64,000 bases of DNA, taken from contig FN649742.1 of NCBI GenBank assembly GCA_000310025.1, positions 5,363,772 to 5,427,771 of the forward strand, written 5' to 3'. Position numbers and translations under genes: made by a program. Each line of letters starts with the position of its first letter. Position 1 is the first letter of the stretch. The notes under the pieces were generated by a model. The model saw nothing but the letters and a program-made list of their open reading frames with translations, had not been told where the DNA came from and ran no database searches. Below, in pieces: positions 35,437 to 48,554 of this stretch. The stretch comes from Ectocarpus siliculosus. Taxonomy: Eukaryota > Sar > Phaeophyceae > Ectocarpales > Ectocarpaceae.

Positions 35437-35716
35437 TTGCTTTCTCTGTCTCTCTGTCTCTGCCTGCTGCTGCAAACACAGGTGTGTTAGTGTGTGGTGT
35501 TGCTGCTGCTGGCTGTTGCTGTTGCAAGCTGTTGCCGGGTTCGCAGATTGTAGAAGATGGGTATGGCCAAGAATTCACGGTGCACCGTCTGCCAAATAAA
35601 AAATTCGAGCAGCTGAACAGCAGCTGGCTAGCACACCCACTGCACGGCAACCTCACCCACCAAACACCCCCGACACCCCCCACCAGTACAAGCTTCTGGC
35701 CCTTGACCTTATCACC
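35437..35716. promoter_or_regulatory. Divergent spacer, possible shared promoter
   Basis: Only 280 bases separate the start codons of the minus-strand ZNG1 gene and the plus-strand plastid protein gene. It contains ctgttgctgttg-type repeats and no obvious TATA box. Bidirectional control is inferred from spacing alone. Confidence 0.35.
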
Positions 35717-38099
35717 ATGTTGTCCATGAACGCCCTCGTTGCGTCCGGCCTCTTGGCCGCATTTGTTGGGCAAACAGCAAATGCATTCGTCAGTCCGAGC
35801 ATGCTGCACGGAGGAGTTACACCGCGCCCGGCTTCTTCTTCTTCCCACCTGTAAGCCAAGCCAAGCTTGATGCGCTCGAAACACCAGCATTGTTTTTGTC
35901 CTTGTTCTCGACTTCATCGTCTGGAGTAGGCTTTGCGATGAAGCTGAAACGTGCGATTGGAGGTGGCGGTGCTCTAATATCTTGAAAAGCACATTATGAT
36001 CGATCATAACGACATCCAGAAACATGACACAGCGGGCGTGACACAGACAAAGGGCGTGACACAGACAGGGAGATACGTGCGAGACGGCTCCTTCTGCCAC
36101 CCGACCCGCGCGACGTATTATAATTTGACATGCACTCTCTAATTGTTAATCGTCCATGGATATTTCGCAGAGACACGTTGAATGCAAAGACCCACGGTAT
36201 GTGCACGTAAAAATTGACTTTGATCTTTGATCCCTCTCAACACGGTTATGTCTTTTGGCTTCGGATCTTACGTACAGCAATTATGCAACACACAAAATAG
36301 ACGCTGCTGTAAAACCATCGCTCTCGACCACGGAAGATCAGCTGTGTTGCGATATAGTCTACACACGTTTGACACGATGAGAGCAGCGACGAACGAAAGG
36401 CCTCAATAAGGCGAAATCCCCCCCCGTTCAATGCTGAAGCCGTGAACCAAGCGTCGGTAATCAGCCAAGAATTCCCGCACTCCCAAATTGCCTCAACTTC
36501 ATTTCAGTAGCTCGTAGTGGCGTGTGTCTTGTCACGAAAATAGAGCGGGTGGCGCGTGGCGAATCGTGCAATAGAGCGGGTCGATCCCTGTTTGACCCGC
36601 TTGTGCTCGCAGGTTTGCTTTTTGCGTGTGGTCTGCACCTGTTATTTGCTTTTAAAGCATATGTTGAAGTCGAATGAAAAAAGAAGATTATTATAGTGAT
36701 ACTGCTGCTGTTGTTGGAATTTGCCAACCTGAATATCGTGGTACTACTGCACGTACTCGCGGTATGTAATGTACGAACCGTTCTTTCTAAGAAATGCATG
36801 TTTTTTTACGGTGCCAGCAACCTGGGGCTCACGCAAAGTACTCACAAAATTATCCTTACTTGAAAAGACTTGCATCGAACACATGCCTTGGAACGGATTG
36901 TGGTCTCGAGCGGGTAGTCTCTCTTTGGCTCTTTGGATGTTGCGTATTTTTTCTAAAGAGATGTAACACCTTGTTTATTGCGTACAGTACATGCATGGAA
37001 GTGGATGTATAGTCCTTGATCCTGGAGCACTCCTTGTTCCCGACTTGAAGACGTAGGCACTGCTCAGTTGAGATTGAACTCTGCAGTACCACTTGCATTT
37101 CGACATGTGGGTGTCGATCAGAGAATGAGCTACGTGGTCCGGGTGCTGCCACGCAGCAGTAGTCCGTTTGTCCCTAGTATTTTTCTTATCCACCTCAATG
37201 AACGGTCTGTTATCCAGAGGGGAATCGAGCCATTTCATTCGCTACTCAGGTAATAGAGAGACAGAGAGGCAAAGTACATGGCAGCAGTCCAAGAATGTTG
37301 CAAATGAACGTACGCTAGTTCAACGGGCCGAGGGAGTAGTGATGGTATGAGAGCAAGCCAGACACAGGCTGACAAGAGAGGGGAAAGGAAAGGAAAGAGG
37401 TTAGACATAACGTCGAGAAATTTCTCAGTTGACATCGCGGGGCTATGTTAGTAGCCGATGCTTGGAATCTGGCCTTTTCCCCACCACACAATGAAGCTTG
37501 ATGGGGTCGCCATCCATTGATGCCTCACCATAGTCTTCCTTCCACCATGGCTTTCGTTTGCTCGCAGGCACTCGGTGAGGGCGGTCGGTGTGGGTGCCCT
37601 CCGCATGGCTGATGGAGACGGGGACGCCATGAGTGCCGCCGAGGAAACGGCGAAGCGATTGAAAGAACAGGCCGCCGCTCTCCGTGAATGTGAGTTCTTC
37701 TTCTGCTTGATTCACGCCTGGAGTCTGTCGCGTTTCGTGCCGTAGCGTTTCGCGCTGTAATGTGCGTACTTTTGTACTGCACATATATTGCACTGCAGCA
37801 AGTTTATTCACAACGCCTTGGGCAAATGTAGTCCCTGGTTTGCATCGTGGCTGAGCATGGAGGTTCTTTCTTCAGGTGATCGTGCACGGGGTAGAGATTT
37901 GCGCTGCAGAACCATGAAATCTTGTGCAGTAGGCATTCGTTCAACGTCACATCTACAGGTGACAACCCTGCGGAACTGTCGCGTTAGTGCTCGCACCACC
38001 TCACATGCCCTGGCCCGTTGTCACCCTCCGCCTGCACATCCACACTACTCAACATTCGTCTCTTTAGCCTTCCGCCCTTTCCTCATCTCCTCTCCTCTC

Positions 38100-38147
<48 letters not shown>

Positions 38148-38750
38148 CTCCTCGTTTATCTCTGTTTTTCTTGTGTTGTGCAGCGGCAGCCGAAAGCGAG
38201 GCGGAGATCCGGCCAGCATCGGACAAGGCGGACGAGGTCACCGAAACGCCCGTCCCCGCAGTTCGGCCTGAGGACATGCCTCCCAAGCAGAAGATTTCTA
38301 ACGACATGCAGAAGCGCCTGAGGCAAGAACTTATTTCTCAAGGCGCAGATCCCAACAGGAGCGCGGGAAATCCAATCCTGGTCGTTGCGGGCATCATTGT
38401 GAGTTCGAAAGAGAATGGGTTTGAAATAGTGTAGGCTTCGTCGACATGTCCCTCCTACGCCCTCCTTTTTTTTGTTTTCCGTCGTCCTTCTCGTCATATG
38501 GCATTGTGAATCACAGCCGAAATTGTTATTTCATTTGTGGTTCGGTGGACCGGCTAATACAAAGACCTTTTTGTTTTGTGTAGATTACTCTATTGACTGT
38601 GTGCTGCTCCTGCTGGCTGTGCGGAGAAGGTGAGCAAAACCAAACGGTCGTTTCTGTTGCTGCTTTCCTCCGCGCCTTCCGGACGTTTTGTTTGCACGTT
38701 TTGCACAGGCTGTGCTGGTCATCGTCGGTGGGCAGGGAATCTTCTACTGA
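35717..38750 (+). CDS. Plastid-targeted protein with one C-terminal membrane span, function unknown
   Basis: Exons 35717-35850, 37568-37689, 38184-38398 and 38709-38750; phases agree; 170 residues. Residues 1-23 form a signal peptide (MLSMNALVASGLLAAFVGQT, then ANA) and the next residues are FVSPS, the ASAFAP-type cleavage site of heterokont plastid preproteins; a basic Ser-rich transit-like segment follows. The middle (about 50-125) is charged and Ala/Glu-rich, likely helical (AAEETAKRLKEQAAALRE). The end has RLRQELISQGADPNRSAGNP followed by a hydrophobic span of about 18 residues ending GGQGIFY. A stromal domain anchored in a plastid membrane is the simplest reading. I do not recognise the family by name. 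Intron 1 is 1.7 kb, and intron 2 holds a CT repeat. Confidence 0.8.
38106..38146. repeat. (CT)n microsatellite
   Basis: About 20 ct units in the polypyrimidine region upstream of the acceptor at 38183 of the plastid protein gene. Confidence 0.9.
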
Positions 38751-41477
38751 GCCAACGTCGTTGCACCACGCCGTGAGAAACATGAATCAATGAGAACTTG
38801 AGGCAATAAGAACCATGGCGGGCAGCAACCACGACCGACTCCAGGAACGGACGCAGCTGGTGCTGGTGCTGGTGCTGGCGGAGCTAGACTCCTTGCAGCA
38901 GCGATGGTTGGTTACGCTGTGTGCTCGGAAGTATGGCTGGGTCAGTGGCGACAGGCCTTAAGAATGTTGTTGATTGTCTTGCCTCCACGTTATGTTTGAA
39001 TTGGTCGAATGATTTGCCAGTGATACGAGGGAGCGTTGGCGTTGAGCGTTCTGATATTGAAGGTCTGCAGTAGAGCTCGACCCTCTTTCCTGGTTCTTGG
39101 AAGGTGACTTGGAAGGTAGGTGTCTTTGAATGAAGGTGTCAAGCGGACGCTACCAGATCGCTGTACTATTGTAGCCCTGTTGCGGCTGAAACACGCACCT
39201 TGCATTTAGTATGACTTGATATCGCCACCGGAAGTTCCTCGAAACTGGATTGTGATCAACTAGACGTTTACGTAGAAGTCAGTTTTCTTTTTGTGTACAT
39301 GGCAGTTTTCGAATTGTCTTGTGTTGTTGTTGCGGCACAAACCCAAGCCTGCACGTCCTGATAAAACCGTGGGTACTTTTGCAGCCTTGAGGGCGTATCT
39401 CGCTATAGAGAAGACACTTAGAGATGCACAGTGTTTGGACGGGCTCGGCAGCAGAAGCATGACATTCTATTCGTGCTTGATTGTCCCCTGCGGGCTGTTG
39501 GGAAAGAGGAGCACGGTCGGTTATTGTTTAGAGAAGCAGGTGCGGCAAACTTCGCGCCGCGTTGTTCAGGGGGAGTTGGTAGCGATCAATCATGCTCTCA
39601 GCCCGACCAGGGATACGATATCGATTTTTTTATATTTTTGTGTCCTTGCTAGAATACTGGTGTAGGACCGCGTAGTAAGTTCCACCCGCGAGATTCGTCT
39701 ATTGCTACGGTGTGGGAGTGGTTTGTTTCGCGCTGGCGCGATCGTGCCGGACATTAAACCCTTCAGAATGACGAGTCTTTTTTTATTTTGCGCGACATGC
39801 ATCAACCGATGCTCTCCGCAATCAGTCCTCCTGCAGTTGTCAGAATTTAATCAAGAGCCACCGGAGTTGATTGCTCTTCCATGTTGGCAACCGAATGCGG
39901 TTGCCTTGTTTGCAATCGGGCTAAGAAAAAGCCTACCACAAGCTCAAAAAATAAAACGTGGGTTGCCCAAGGATCCGGAGGCATCGAAAGAGCGACATAC
40001 TGATGCAAACATGTACACCAAAAGACACCCTTGGAGGAATGAATGGATCCTTCCTGACACACGGTCTGGTCAGTGACGCTGCGTTCGTCCGTCGTTGTTA
40101 CATGTGTGCTCGGCATTACAGATAATACTAGTATATATAGAAGTATATCGTCCTCGTCGCAACACCACCGCCACGAGCAACGACCGACTATTCTCATACA
40201 CCGCCGTTACAAGTTCAGCCGATCACTGCCGAACGTGCGTTCACATCGATCACCACGCGCCCCCTTCCAAAAACGGCACCGTGATCGGCTTCTCCTATTA
40301 TGGTATTGTAGTACGTCTGTCTCACCATACGCCCCTACACATTAAGAACGTATGCACATAATGTTTCAAGGGTAATCTAACCAAAAACTATCATCAATCC
40401 TTGCTTTACTTTACCTATAGGGCAGATAGCGATCAGTCCCCATGAAACACTTCCACAAAGACTCGGCAGAGGCAGGAACGCGCTGCAACTGACCAACAAA
40501 CAGTTCCGCCGTCATTCCTGCAGAAGTGGTGTGTTGGCCCGATACACCAGTAGGGGGGCAGCAGAACAAACAAAACGAAACGTGGCATACATAATCCCAC
40601 TGCGATTTGGCCTGGCGCCCACAAAAACGGAAGAAGACAGGGACTCAAGAAAAAATAGAAATAGAAAAAAACCGCCGCAGCATAATGCTACGCTCACGTT
40701 CATCCTCATCGCGTAGTGCGGCGAAACTCATGAGATAGATTTAGATCAGCATGCTGCCTGCTGCTGCACTACCGTACAGAGTACATGATGGACACAACTA
40801 CCGTGAGGTTAGATTAGCCGTGAGAGACCAGACGAATGACGGCAACTGAGCCAAGCCAAGCCAAGCCAAGCCAAATCAACTCGACTTTCAATCCAACCTC
40901 CAACCTCAGTGAGCCACCGCCAACAATGTGCACCACTCGATCGATCAATCGACTTGCTTGAAAAATCTTACCATAGTACATGTTTATTTTTTTCTTTCCT
41001 TCAGAACACTGTTCGTGGCAATCCCTAATTCAGGGTTCTTCAAAAATTCCAGTCTCAGGAAATGTGACAAGAGGGGATCGTTCTCGACAGACAGGCACAC
41101 AGGGGAGACGTGACCCTTTTACAGATCACCTCCAAAAATAGGGGAGAAAAATAAATTGTACACGAGACCCTGCCCCCCCAATCAAAAGGCAGCTCCGGGG
41201 AATGTTTTTTGTTCTGTCCTCAGCGAAAACGACATGGACATGACTGGGGCTTCCTACCACGTCCTGTAAACTCTTGCTCCTTCGCGAGAAGGACGGTAAC
41301 ATGTACACCAACAAACCAACGACAACAATAGAATACACGGCGAGATGGCCATTCGCCAGCTACATTGGCCTACACTAGTTGCACCAACTGAGACACGACT
41401 GCGGAAAATACCACGGGAGCCCACAGGCCGGAAGCGCAGTGCTCTTCACGCGGTTCGATTCCGTAAAAAAAATCCGG
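38751..41477. other. No supported gene; one protein-like open stretch
   Basis: 38820-38999 (+) is open for 60 codons without an ATG and reads convincingly like protein (PRPTPGTDAAGAGAGAGGAR, then LLAAAMVGYAVCSEVWLGQW), but no exon partner was found; it could be an alternative 3' exon of the plastid gene. Open frames at 39291-39665 and 39702-40076 show nothing. 40850-40872 is an (agcca)n run. Confidence 0.35.
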
Positions 41478-44400
41478 TCACAGGGTAAGCTGGGTGGTCT
41501 GCTGGCTCTTGAGACGACCCAGGATTTTTTCTGCCGACTGATACCTGCTCGTTTCGAACAAAGAGCACGTGGAGATGTGGCGTGTTTGGTGGACGAATAG
41601 AGACCGTCTGCGGAACTTTCCGTTTCTTCTACCTCTAAGTCCCACCACGACAGCGCCACGCCATGACTTACTGTCAGACGAAACAACGCCAGTCCATGCA
41701 ATCTATCGATAGGCTTGGGTGACCACACCCGAAATTAGAACCCCATTTTGTGTTGGTGATAATACATAGTGTGATTCAAGCACAGCGCACGTCAACATGA
41801 CACGCCAACGTCCGCTGCTGCTATATGCCGGGGGAAATATCTCGACATACATCACCACGCCAGGGCAGGGCCAAGCAAGACACTCGTTGCCTGGCCTCAT
41901 ACAAGTATCTCATATCTGATATCTGATGCATGTATCTCACCAGAAGGACCCGACGAGGAAATGAAATCGTTGCCAGATGTTGAGACTTCTCAGGGGCGCG
42001 ATAGCGTGCATGTGTAGGTGCGGCACCAGTGTCCATGGCGCCATGTGGAACCCTAGAGACGCCTGGGCAGTCTGCGGTTCAGTGATGGTCGATGCAGAAG
42101 GCATGGACACCCAGGCAACGTCAAACTTCACAAGCCGCAACCACTGAGCGACTTGGGACAGGCGTATGCATATATTTTGCCCCGAGGAACGCCGGCAAAC
42201 TGGTTCGATCGATGCACCTACAAGCGAATTTCTTCACCACGACGAGACAGGCAACCAGCCCACCTACATGTACAACATGTGCTTACACCGCGATCTTCCA
42301 TGGGTCGTGTAGTGTAAAGTGTGGTGTGAACGTACCCTGTACAATTACGACTGACGGCTGTTTGTCCCCCACCAACCATTTCAAGAATCAATTCGACGGC
42401 AGCTCAAGGGTACATGCATGCCTACATGCCTTAGACCAGTACCGTAGGTCAGGTGAGGTGACACACAGCGCCGCGCCGCCTCCTACCGCGCTGCATCTCT
42501 TTCTATCTATCTATCTATCTATCGATCTATCTGTCTATCTGTTTGTGTTTACCCCGTCAGATTACTGCTTTAGACAGCGAATCATACTTCGCTCATCACA
42601 GCAATAGCCCCAATTATTGGTGTGGTGGCGCGTGGCCCTCATCTCTGATAACGCTCTTCACGGCATTGTTTCTATTGTTGGTGTGGCACACTAAAACTAT
42701 ACTAAGGTGCCCTGATTCTCCCACCCGGAGGACAGATGGCTGTTTTGATCATGCCAAGATGTGAGGGTGTTGTTGTTGTTGTTTGTTGTCTTCACATTAA
42801 AAACCGTTCTGTTCTCTCTACCCAGGATGGCGGAGTGAGAAAGAGAGTTGGTATTTACTACTGTACTGTACTGTACTGTATGGTAGTGGACTGTACCGCA
42901 CCGTGTGAGAAACGCTCACGAAAAGACAAAAAGACCGCCAACTCGTAAAGCGATTGTACTGTTAAATCGCATATCTACAATCTACTGAAGAACGCCGAGC
43001 GGCGCAAGTTACAGCAGGACGGGTAGAACACGAGTGTCGCAGCAGCCGCTGTGTCGGTGGTCCATCCTCAACACATCATCATATCCAACGCATTATTTCA
43101 TTCACCTGCTGGTTCGGCGTGAGCCCAGCTCTCTCTTTCAAGAGCTGCTTGCCGACCGCCACCCTGACCGAAAAAATCACGCAACACGCAACATGCGACA
43201 GAGGAGCGGGACGGAGTCAGCTATGCATATAATAGCTTGTTTCGGTTCCCATACGATTGAAAGCGGCCAAAAAGCCGCAAGCGTTTTGTGCGTGTGTTCA
43301 TTATTTCTGGAAAATCGGTACTTTTATCACATTTTTGGTATGTTTTCTGTACTCATCAGCCGGGGTGGGTCACACGGGAGCCAGATATTTATCTAATAGC
43401 TCTTGCTTTGTTTTGTTTTGTCTGTCCGCCTTCCTTCCCCTAGTCTACCATGAAGTCGAATGTTTAGACATTGCATTGTCTGGGGCACAACGTGATAAAT
43501 GGCGACCACAAAGGAGCTGACGTACAGCAGTAGCAGTTGCGAATGAGAGACGAAAGACGAAAGGCGAAAGAAGAGCACGCGACTATGATTTCGATTTCAC
43601 CCTTCACTTTCACTCACCACATACAATATTGTAGGTGGCGTGAGGGCGAAAATTGAGTTGCAAAGCACACAATGACACGGGGATTTTGACATCGTCGGTA
43701 AACGTCGGTCGTGTTGGAGGTAGGTCGAACATCCCCCTTATCGCAGAATTGCGTACTCTCGATGTAGAGAGGGTTCGTCTTGCGGACGAAAAACCATGCG
43801 TTTACTGTTCGTCGCCTACGCGCTAATTCGTTCCGTCTGTGCAGTTGACTCCTGGTGTATCGTTGCGAAGGCGGCATACCTGAAGGTACGCGTGATGACA
43901 GCAGCAGGTTTATGTTGTTGGTTTGTCTATCTGGATGAGGTAGTCGGTGGCATACCTAAAGGTGCTTTCATCACGCGTACCTTCAGGTATGACGCCTTCG
44001 CAACGATACACCAGGAGTCAAATGGACAGACGGAACGATTAAGCGCGTAGACGACGAACAGTAAAGGATGGTTTTTCGTCCGCAAGACGAACCCTCTCTA
44101 CATCGAGAGTACACAATTCTGCGCTAAGGAGGATGTTCGCTGTATTGCACTGACTGCTGTTTGTTAACTGCATGCTCGCACCATCACCCAGACAGTTCTC
44201 CGACATGCACGCGCAATCAATCATGACTAGAGAGAGCGCGTGACAAACTCGGTGTCGACCGATCTGCATCCTTTCACTGTCAACGATTTCTAGACCTTCC
44301 TTTGGCGTCACTTTTGTCTCGCCAACGCGAATCCAAAAGCAGGTTGTCTTTGCAGCAAAGGTCATTCTTTCGTCGGGGCTAGATGGCCTAGACTACTCTA

Positions 44401-44719
44401 TTGACTAATCCATCAATGCTGCTACTATACCGTGGAAGGAAAGCAGGACTTCAATTCTTGACGTACCGGAATCGTACGATTCATGGTACCACGAAACAGC
44501 CATGCGGTACTGCAAAAAAAATGTACAAGCTCACATGTGCTCCAAAAGGTCGACGTGTTGAACGTTCAGGTGGCTCGGGTCGCGGACGGCCCCGCTTTTT
44601 GGCACGATCAAGAGATGGCATGGGGCAACCGGGTGCGCGTCCTTGAAAGCCATAACCGTGTCATCCTCGTAGACGATGTCCGCTGGCTCTTCTTTCCGGA
44701 CGATCCGCGCAAAAACGTT
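41478..44719 (-). CDS. HIT-domain (histidine triad) protein, 5' end not found
   Basis: Minus-strand exons 44719-44535, 43163-43106, 42062-41941 and 41544-41478; every phase agrees and the last ends in TGA, giving 143 residues from NVFARIVRKEEPAD onwards. The whole HIT fold is visible: VYEDDTVMAFKDAHPVAPCH, LLIVPKS, then after two introns GFHMAPWTLVPHLHMHAIAP, which holds the catalytic H-x-H-x-H triad (HLHMH). The C-terminal helix is YQSAEKILGRLKSQQTT. The layout resembles the HINT3/aprataxin-like branch, nucleotidyl hydrolases or transferases acting on AMP conjugates. The N-terminal 10-20 residues with the start codon must lie in another exon, or in the open frame running on to 44947, which would add a hydrophobic segment. 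Intron 1 carries a foldback element, and intron 2 a ctat repeat. Confidence 0.8.
42502..42540. repeat. (CTAT)n microsatellite
   Basis: About nine tetranucleotide units with late substitutions, in the second intron of the HIT gene. Confidence 0.85.
43726..44139. mobile_element. Foldback element, 172-bp arms
   Basis: The left arm 43726-43898 and right arm 43968-44139 are nearly perfect inverse copies; for example cgtactctcgatgtagagag is inverted near 44091-44112. The loop is 69 bp. Lies in the intron between the first two identified HIT exons. It has no family-level match to the 220-bp MITEs. No obvious target duplication. Confidence 0.75.
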
Positions 44720-47400
44720 CTGCTCGACCACGGCGATTGATGGCGTTTCATGACAGATGACATTTCGGCGGCAAACGAACAGGAACAAGAACAAACCGAG
44801 CAGAAAGACGATGGAGGAGAGAAGGGTTGAGGAAGGGCCGTACTTCCCTGGTGATTTGAGCGGTGATTCCGAAGTCCAAAAGTACAAGCAAGGCTTACCC
44901 CGGGGGGAGTGGGCCCAAACCCTCATCAAGGATAGGAACCAGAACACTATTTAATACAATGCATGTCATGCGTTTGTGCAAAGGACCTGGGAGATGACGC
45001 CAAAAATCGAGGAGCGCGTTTTGGTGCCTGCGAGCAGGACCCGCCGGCAGCAGAGACCGGCAGACTGGCAGACTACAGACTACAGACGACCGACGACCGA
45101 TAGGCCCGTGTGTCTACCAGTCACCCGGTGTTGTGTGATGTATTGCAGGTGTGGTACAGCACATCGGTGGCCTTCCCTCTGTTGCGAAATTCTGGTGCTT
45201 GCTAGACTGTATCTATTTTTTTCCAACGGCTATTCAACCTGAAAAAAGAAAGATGAAATGACTGAAAAAAAAGACTGCAGTGCGTCAGACTCCACCGTTG
45301 GCTCCACTCTCAGCTCTGCATATAGTCATGCATACACGTCATTTTATTCTGAATAGTACAGCTAATACAGAACAACGGCAACCACACTGCGGGGGAAGGG
45401 AAATATGGAAGTGTGGTCCCTGATGAGAACGCAGCAGCTGCTATGGCTTAGTCCATCCTGTTAGTTAAACATTCGTTGTACGTATATCGATTTTGGCATT
45501 CGGCTGTCTTCTTGGGGAGGGTTATTTCAATCTTTCAACCGTTCGGTGGTGGGATCTCTTTTGTCATGTCCTATATATCATGGAATAGTTCTCTCTTGAA
45601 GTGATGAGAGAGAGTCTGACGTGACGTGCCTGGTTTTCTCGGTGTTCCTCCTTTTCGTGCATTCTTTCGTGTGCTGTCTTTTACTGCGCACGCAACATCG
45701 ACACGACCGCCAATACTCTACAACAGAACTTGGTGTCCGCATCGTTTTACTAAAAAATAGTTCCTTCAATCCTAGAGTGTAGCGCACTTCATCACACAGG
45801 TGACGTAAGATACCACCCCCCCTACACACAACTACTTGCACTTGTAAAAACTAGAATCATGCTGCAGCATACATATCACACGGGGGTGTGGTATCTAAAT
45901 AATGTCACCTGGTGCCGTATGCCACGAGAGGATCAATAGAAACACTATGCATCCGTCGCGAACTTATCCTGGGCTTGCAGTAGTCTACAGCAATCCTACA
46001 GCAGCTTACCATCTTCCATCTTCCATCATATGCATACATAGGACAGCTGAATGTTGTTGTTGAGAGGAGGGTCATAAAAACGTTGAACGGGCTTCTGCTT
46101 CGAGAGCCTTGTGCACAACAAACTCGAACTCTCCTCGATCAATATACAAATACATGTGTGGGCTACGAAAGGTCCTTGGATAACCCACAAACTCTGCTGC
46201 TCTACCCAGCCACTACCAGACGTCCGAAGAGCAAGAGCCAGCGAGGGGCATCCAAAGGTTTTGGCGGTACGCGTGTCTCCTAGAATGCGACAGCAGAGAA
46301 CCTACGACTGCTGCTACATTGTAGTCTATGTAAAGCGAAAAGAAGGAAGTCAAGTTTTTGGACAAAAGGTCTCCCGCTACCGGAAGCTAAATACCACATA
46401 TTAATGGTAGCACTCGATGGGACTCAAAAGGGGGATGACTCACATCTACTGGAGCCAAGGCAGGCCCTTGGCAGGCTTCGAACAGGGCCATACGAGGCAG
46501 CAGTGCTTGCTGTGAGGTCAGTGTGCAGTGTGAGAGAGGAGAGAGGAGAGATGAGAGAACGAGGGTTTCCAGGTCAACCCCGCGAGGCGTTTCAACCGTT
46601 TGAATTTTGAAATGACGTGCATACCAGTATAGAGGCAACACCTCCTCTTCCCTCTGTCTCTCCCACTCTCCACCTTCCGCCGCCTTCAGCCATCTCCCTG
46701 TCTCCTTGCCCTTATATTTTCCTCTCTAAGTAGCTGTCTCTCTCTCTGTCTCTCTTTGAGGCTGTAGATGGCATGACAAGTGGTGATCGACATGGCAACA
46801 AGACTCCGGGCCAGGCCTGCTAGGAGACGTGGTTCGGCGAGATATCCATGGTCACTGCAGCCGGTATGTCTGCACCTGTATACTAATACCTAGGCCCTCC
46901 AATACTACAGGCCATTACGCCGCAGCATATAGTGACGGTGTCGCTGTGAAAGTCTTTGCCTTCCGCTACACACAACAACCGCAGTTGCACATTGCACAAA
47001 ATTTTGCGGGGACTCCTTCTCGCTCACTTGAATAATAATATGGTAGCTGCTGTCCTTGCAGCAAGGATCATGCCGCAGGCCACCGGCCCAGAGCTGAGAT
47101 ACAGACCGCGGTCTTGTTATGTAATCTGCAGGATGCTTCTGATATGTCACATTCTACACTTGAAGATACATTACACGCCCTGTCTTTGCTGCGAAACTTA
47201 GAAATGCCGAGACATTTCGAGGGAAAGTATTGCTGCTCAAGCCTCGTTTCGCAGCTCTCGAACCAAGTCCCAAGCGCCTGGTCCTGGTAGACATCGAGAG
47301 GGTGTACAAAATCACTCTGCCCGGTCCTTCGCCGCCGTGCAGCATAGGCATTGAGTGGGTACATGGAAGATGTGGCGCAATTTCCATTTTGGATCCCCAA
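44720..47400. other. No supported gene
   Basis: Upstream side of the HIT gene; its first exon may lie here but could not be picked out. The region includes a gactacaga-type simple repeat at 45060-45090 and ctctgtctc runs near 46650-46760. Open frames are short and unremarkable. Confidence 0.35.
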
Positions 47401-47620
47401 TACCATATACGACACAAGATAACACACCCCCTGGACCGATTTTCAAAGCTTGATTACTCCACGACGAAAAGGATGCAAAACGAAGCGATACGTTCTCGGA
47501 GAGCTCTCGACCAGACGACTTCAACGCCGGCGTTTTCGACGCTTCGACTCTCTCTGCTGTTAATAAATCGAGCATTGAAAATCGGTCCAGGGGGTGTGTT
47601 ATCTTGTGTCGTATACGGTA
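47401..47620. mobile_element. MITE, inverted-repeat family (copy 5, subfamily A)
   Basis: A 220-bp element with long, nearly perfect terminal inverted repeats. The left end reads taccatatacgacacaagat and the right end gtgtcgtatacggta. Both ends lie at TA. It is the best-preserved pair partner of the copy at 4618. Confidence 0.85.
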
Positions 47621-47709
47621 CGGCGGTCGCTCATCATGCGATAATTAATCTGTGGATCTAGATACGGTAGATTCTGTAGATTAGCATGAACAGACTTGAA
47701 AGAAAACTC

Positions 47710-48195
47710 TTGACGAAAACGAATCTACCTCCTTCGTTGTTGAGGAAAAACAAATGATAAAGTTTTCAGTGCTGCGGTCGACATCGATAGGTTACCCTTA
47801 TCAGGACCAATGGTTTCAACGCGTAGAGACCGCTTCTCAGAGATCCACCTATAGCCGGAGCTGTTGAGAATTGACAGCTCATCCTTGTCGGGAAAGTGAC
47901 CTTTCAGGCTTCGTGCCACCTCGAGTTTTCTGATGAATCAAAACGAAGCAACGTTGCGGCACAAACAGTTGCATGTAGCGCCTTCTTGACCTCGTTGCGG
48001 TCGAATTTTATCCGTGAAGGTGTCGCGAATCGCCCTCGGGCACCACCCACTGGAGTTTGTGAGGCGTAAAGCTTGGACGTCGGCTCCTGTGAGGTTCGGG
48101 AACGGAATATCAGCCGTCACAAGCCTCTGTCTCTGTGATGAAGCAAGTGCCGGAGGTGAGGATGAACGGTTGAAGACCTACACGCCGCCGTTTCG
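47710..48195 (-). pseudogene. Eroded coding-like stretch, family unknown
   Basis: On the minus strand protein-like runs appear in different frames (for example LTGADVQALRLTNSSGW and RNEVKKALHATVCAATLLRF), as expected for a decayed gene or element. No domain could be named, and no terminal repeats were seen. It lies just downstream of the MITE at 47401. Confidence 0.3.
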
Positions 48196-48554
48196 GTAGT
48201 TCCGAGAATATTTGTTGACCAAAACAATTTTTTTATTGTTCGGCTGTATGCACATAGTAGACACAACATAAAAACGGGGCTGTTGCTTATCGGAATGCCT
48301 CGTGTGCTCCTGTGGTGGTGGTATTGGCGGTGGTCGTTACAGCTTCACTAACCGTGCAGCATCCTGAGGTTTCCTCGCGTCAACATTTTTTACCAATGAA
48401 CCGTCCTTCTAAGCATGCTCCCATCATCCTGCCAAGCTGTGGAACACAGCTCGGCCCTACAGATCTGAGTGCTCGTAGCAGTGAACTGACTCCAACGTGC
48501 TTAGACTAACCCCCGGTACACTAACTCTGCTTCTTCACAAACACCACCTCCCAG

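Noticed and set aside
41440-41475. ggttcgattcc, a perfect pol III B box, hinting at a tRNA gene
   Set aside because: No pairing acceptor stem or D-arm upstream; it lies at the 3' end of the HIT gene.
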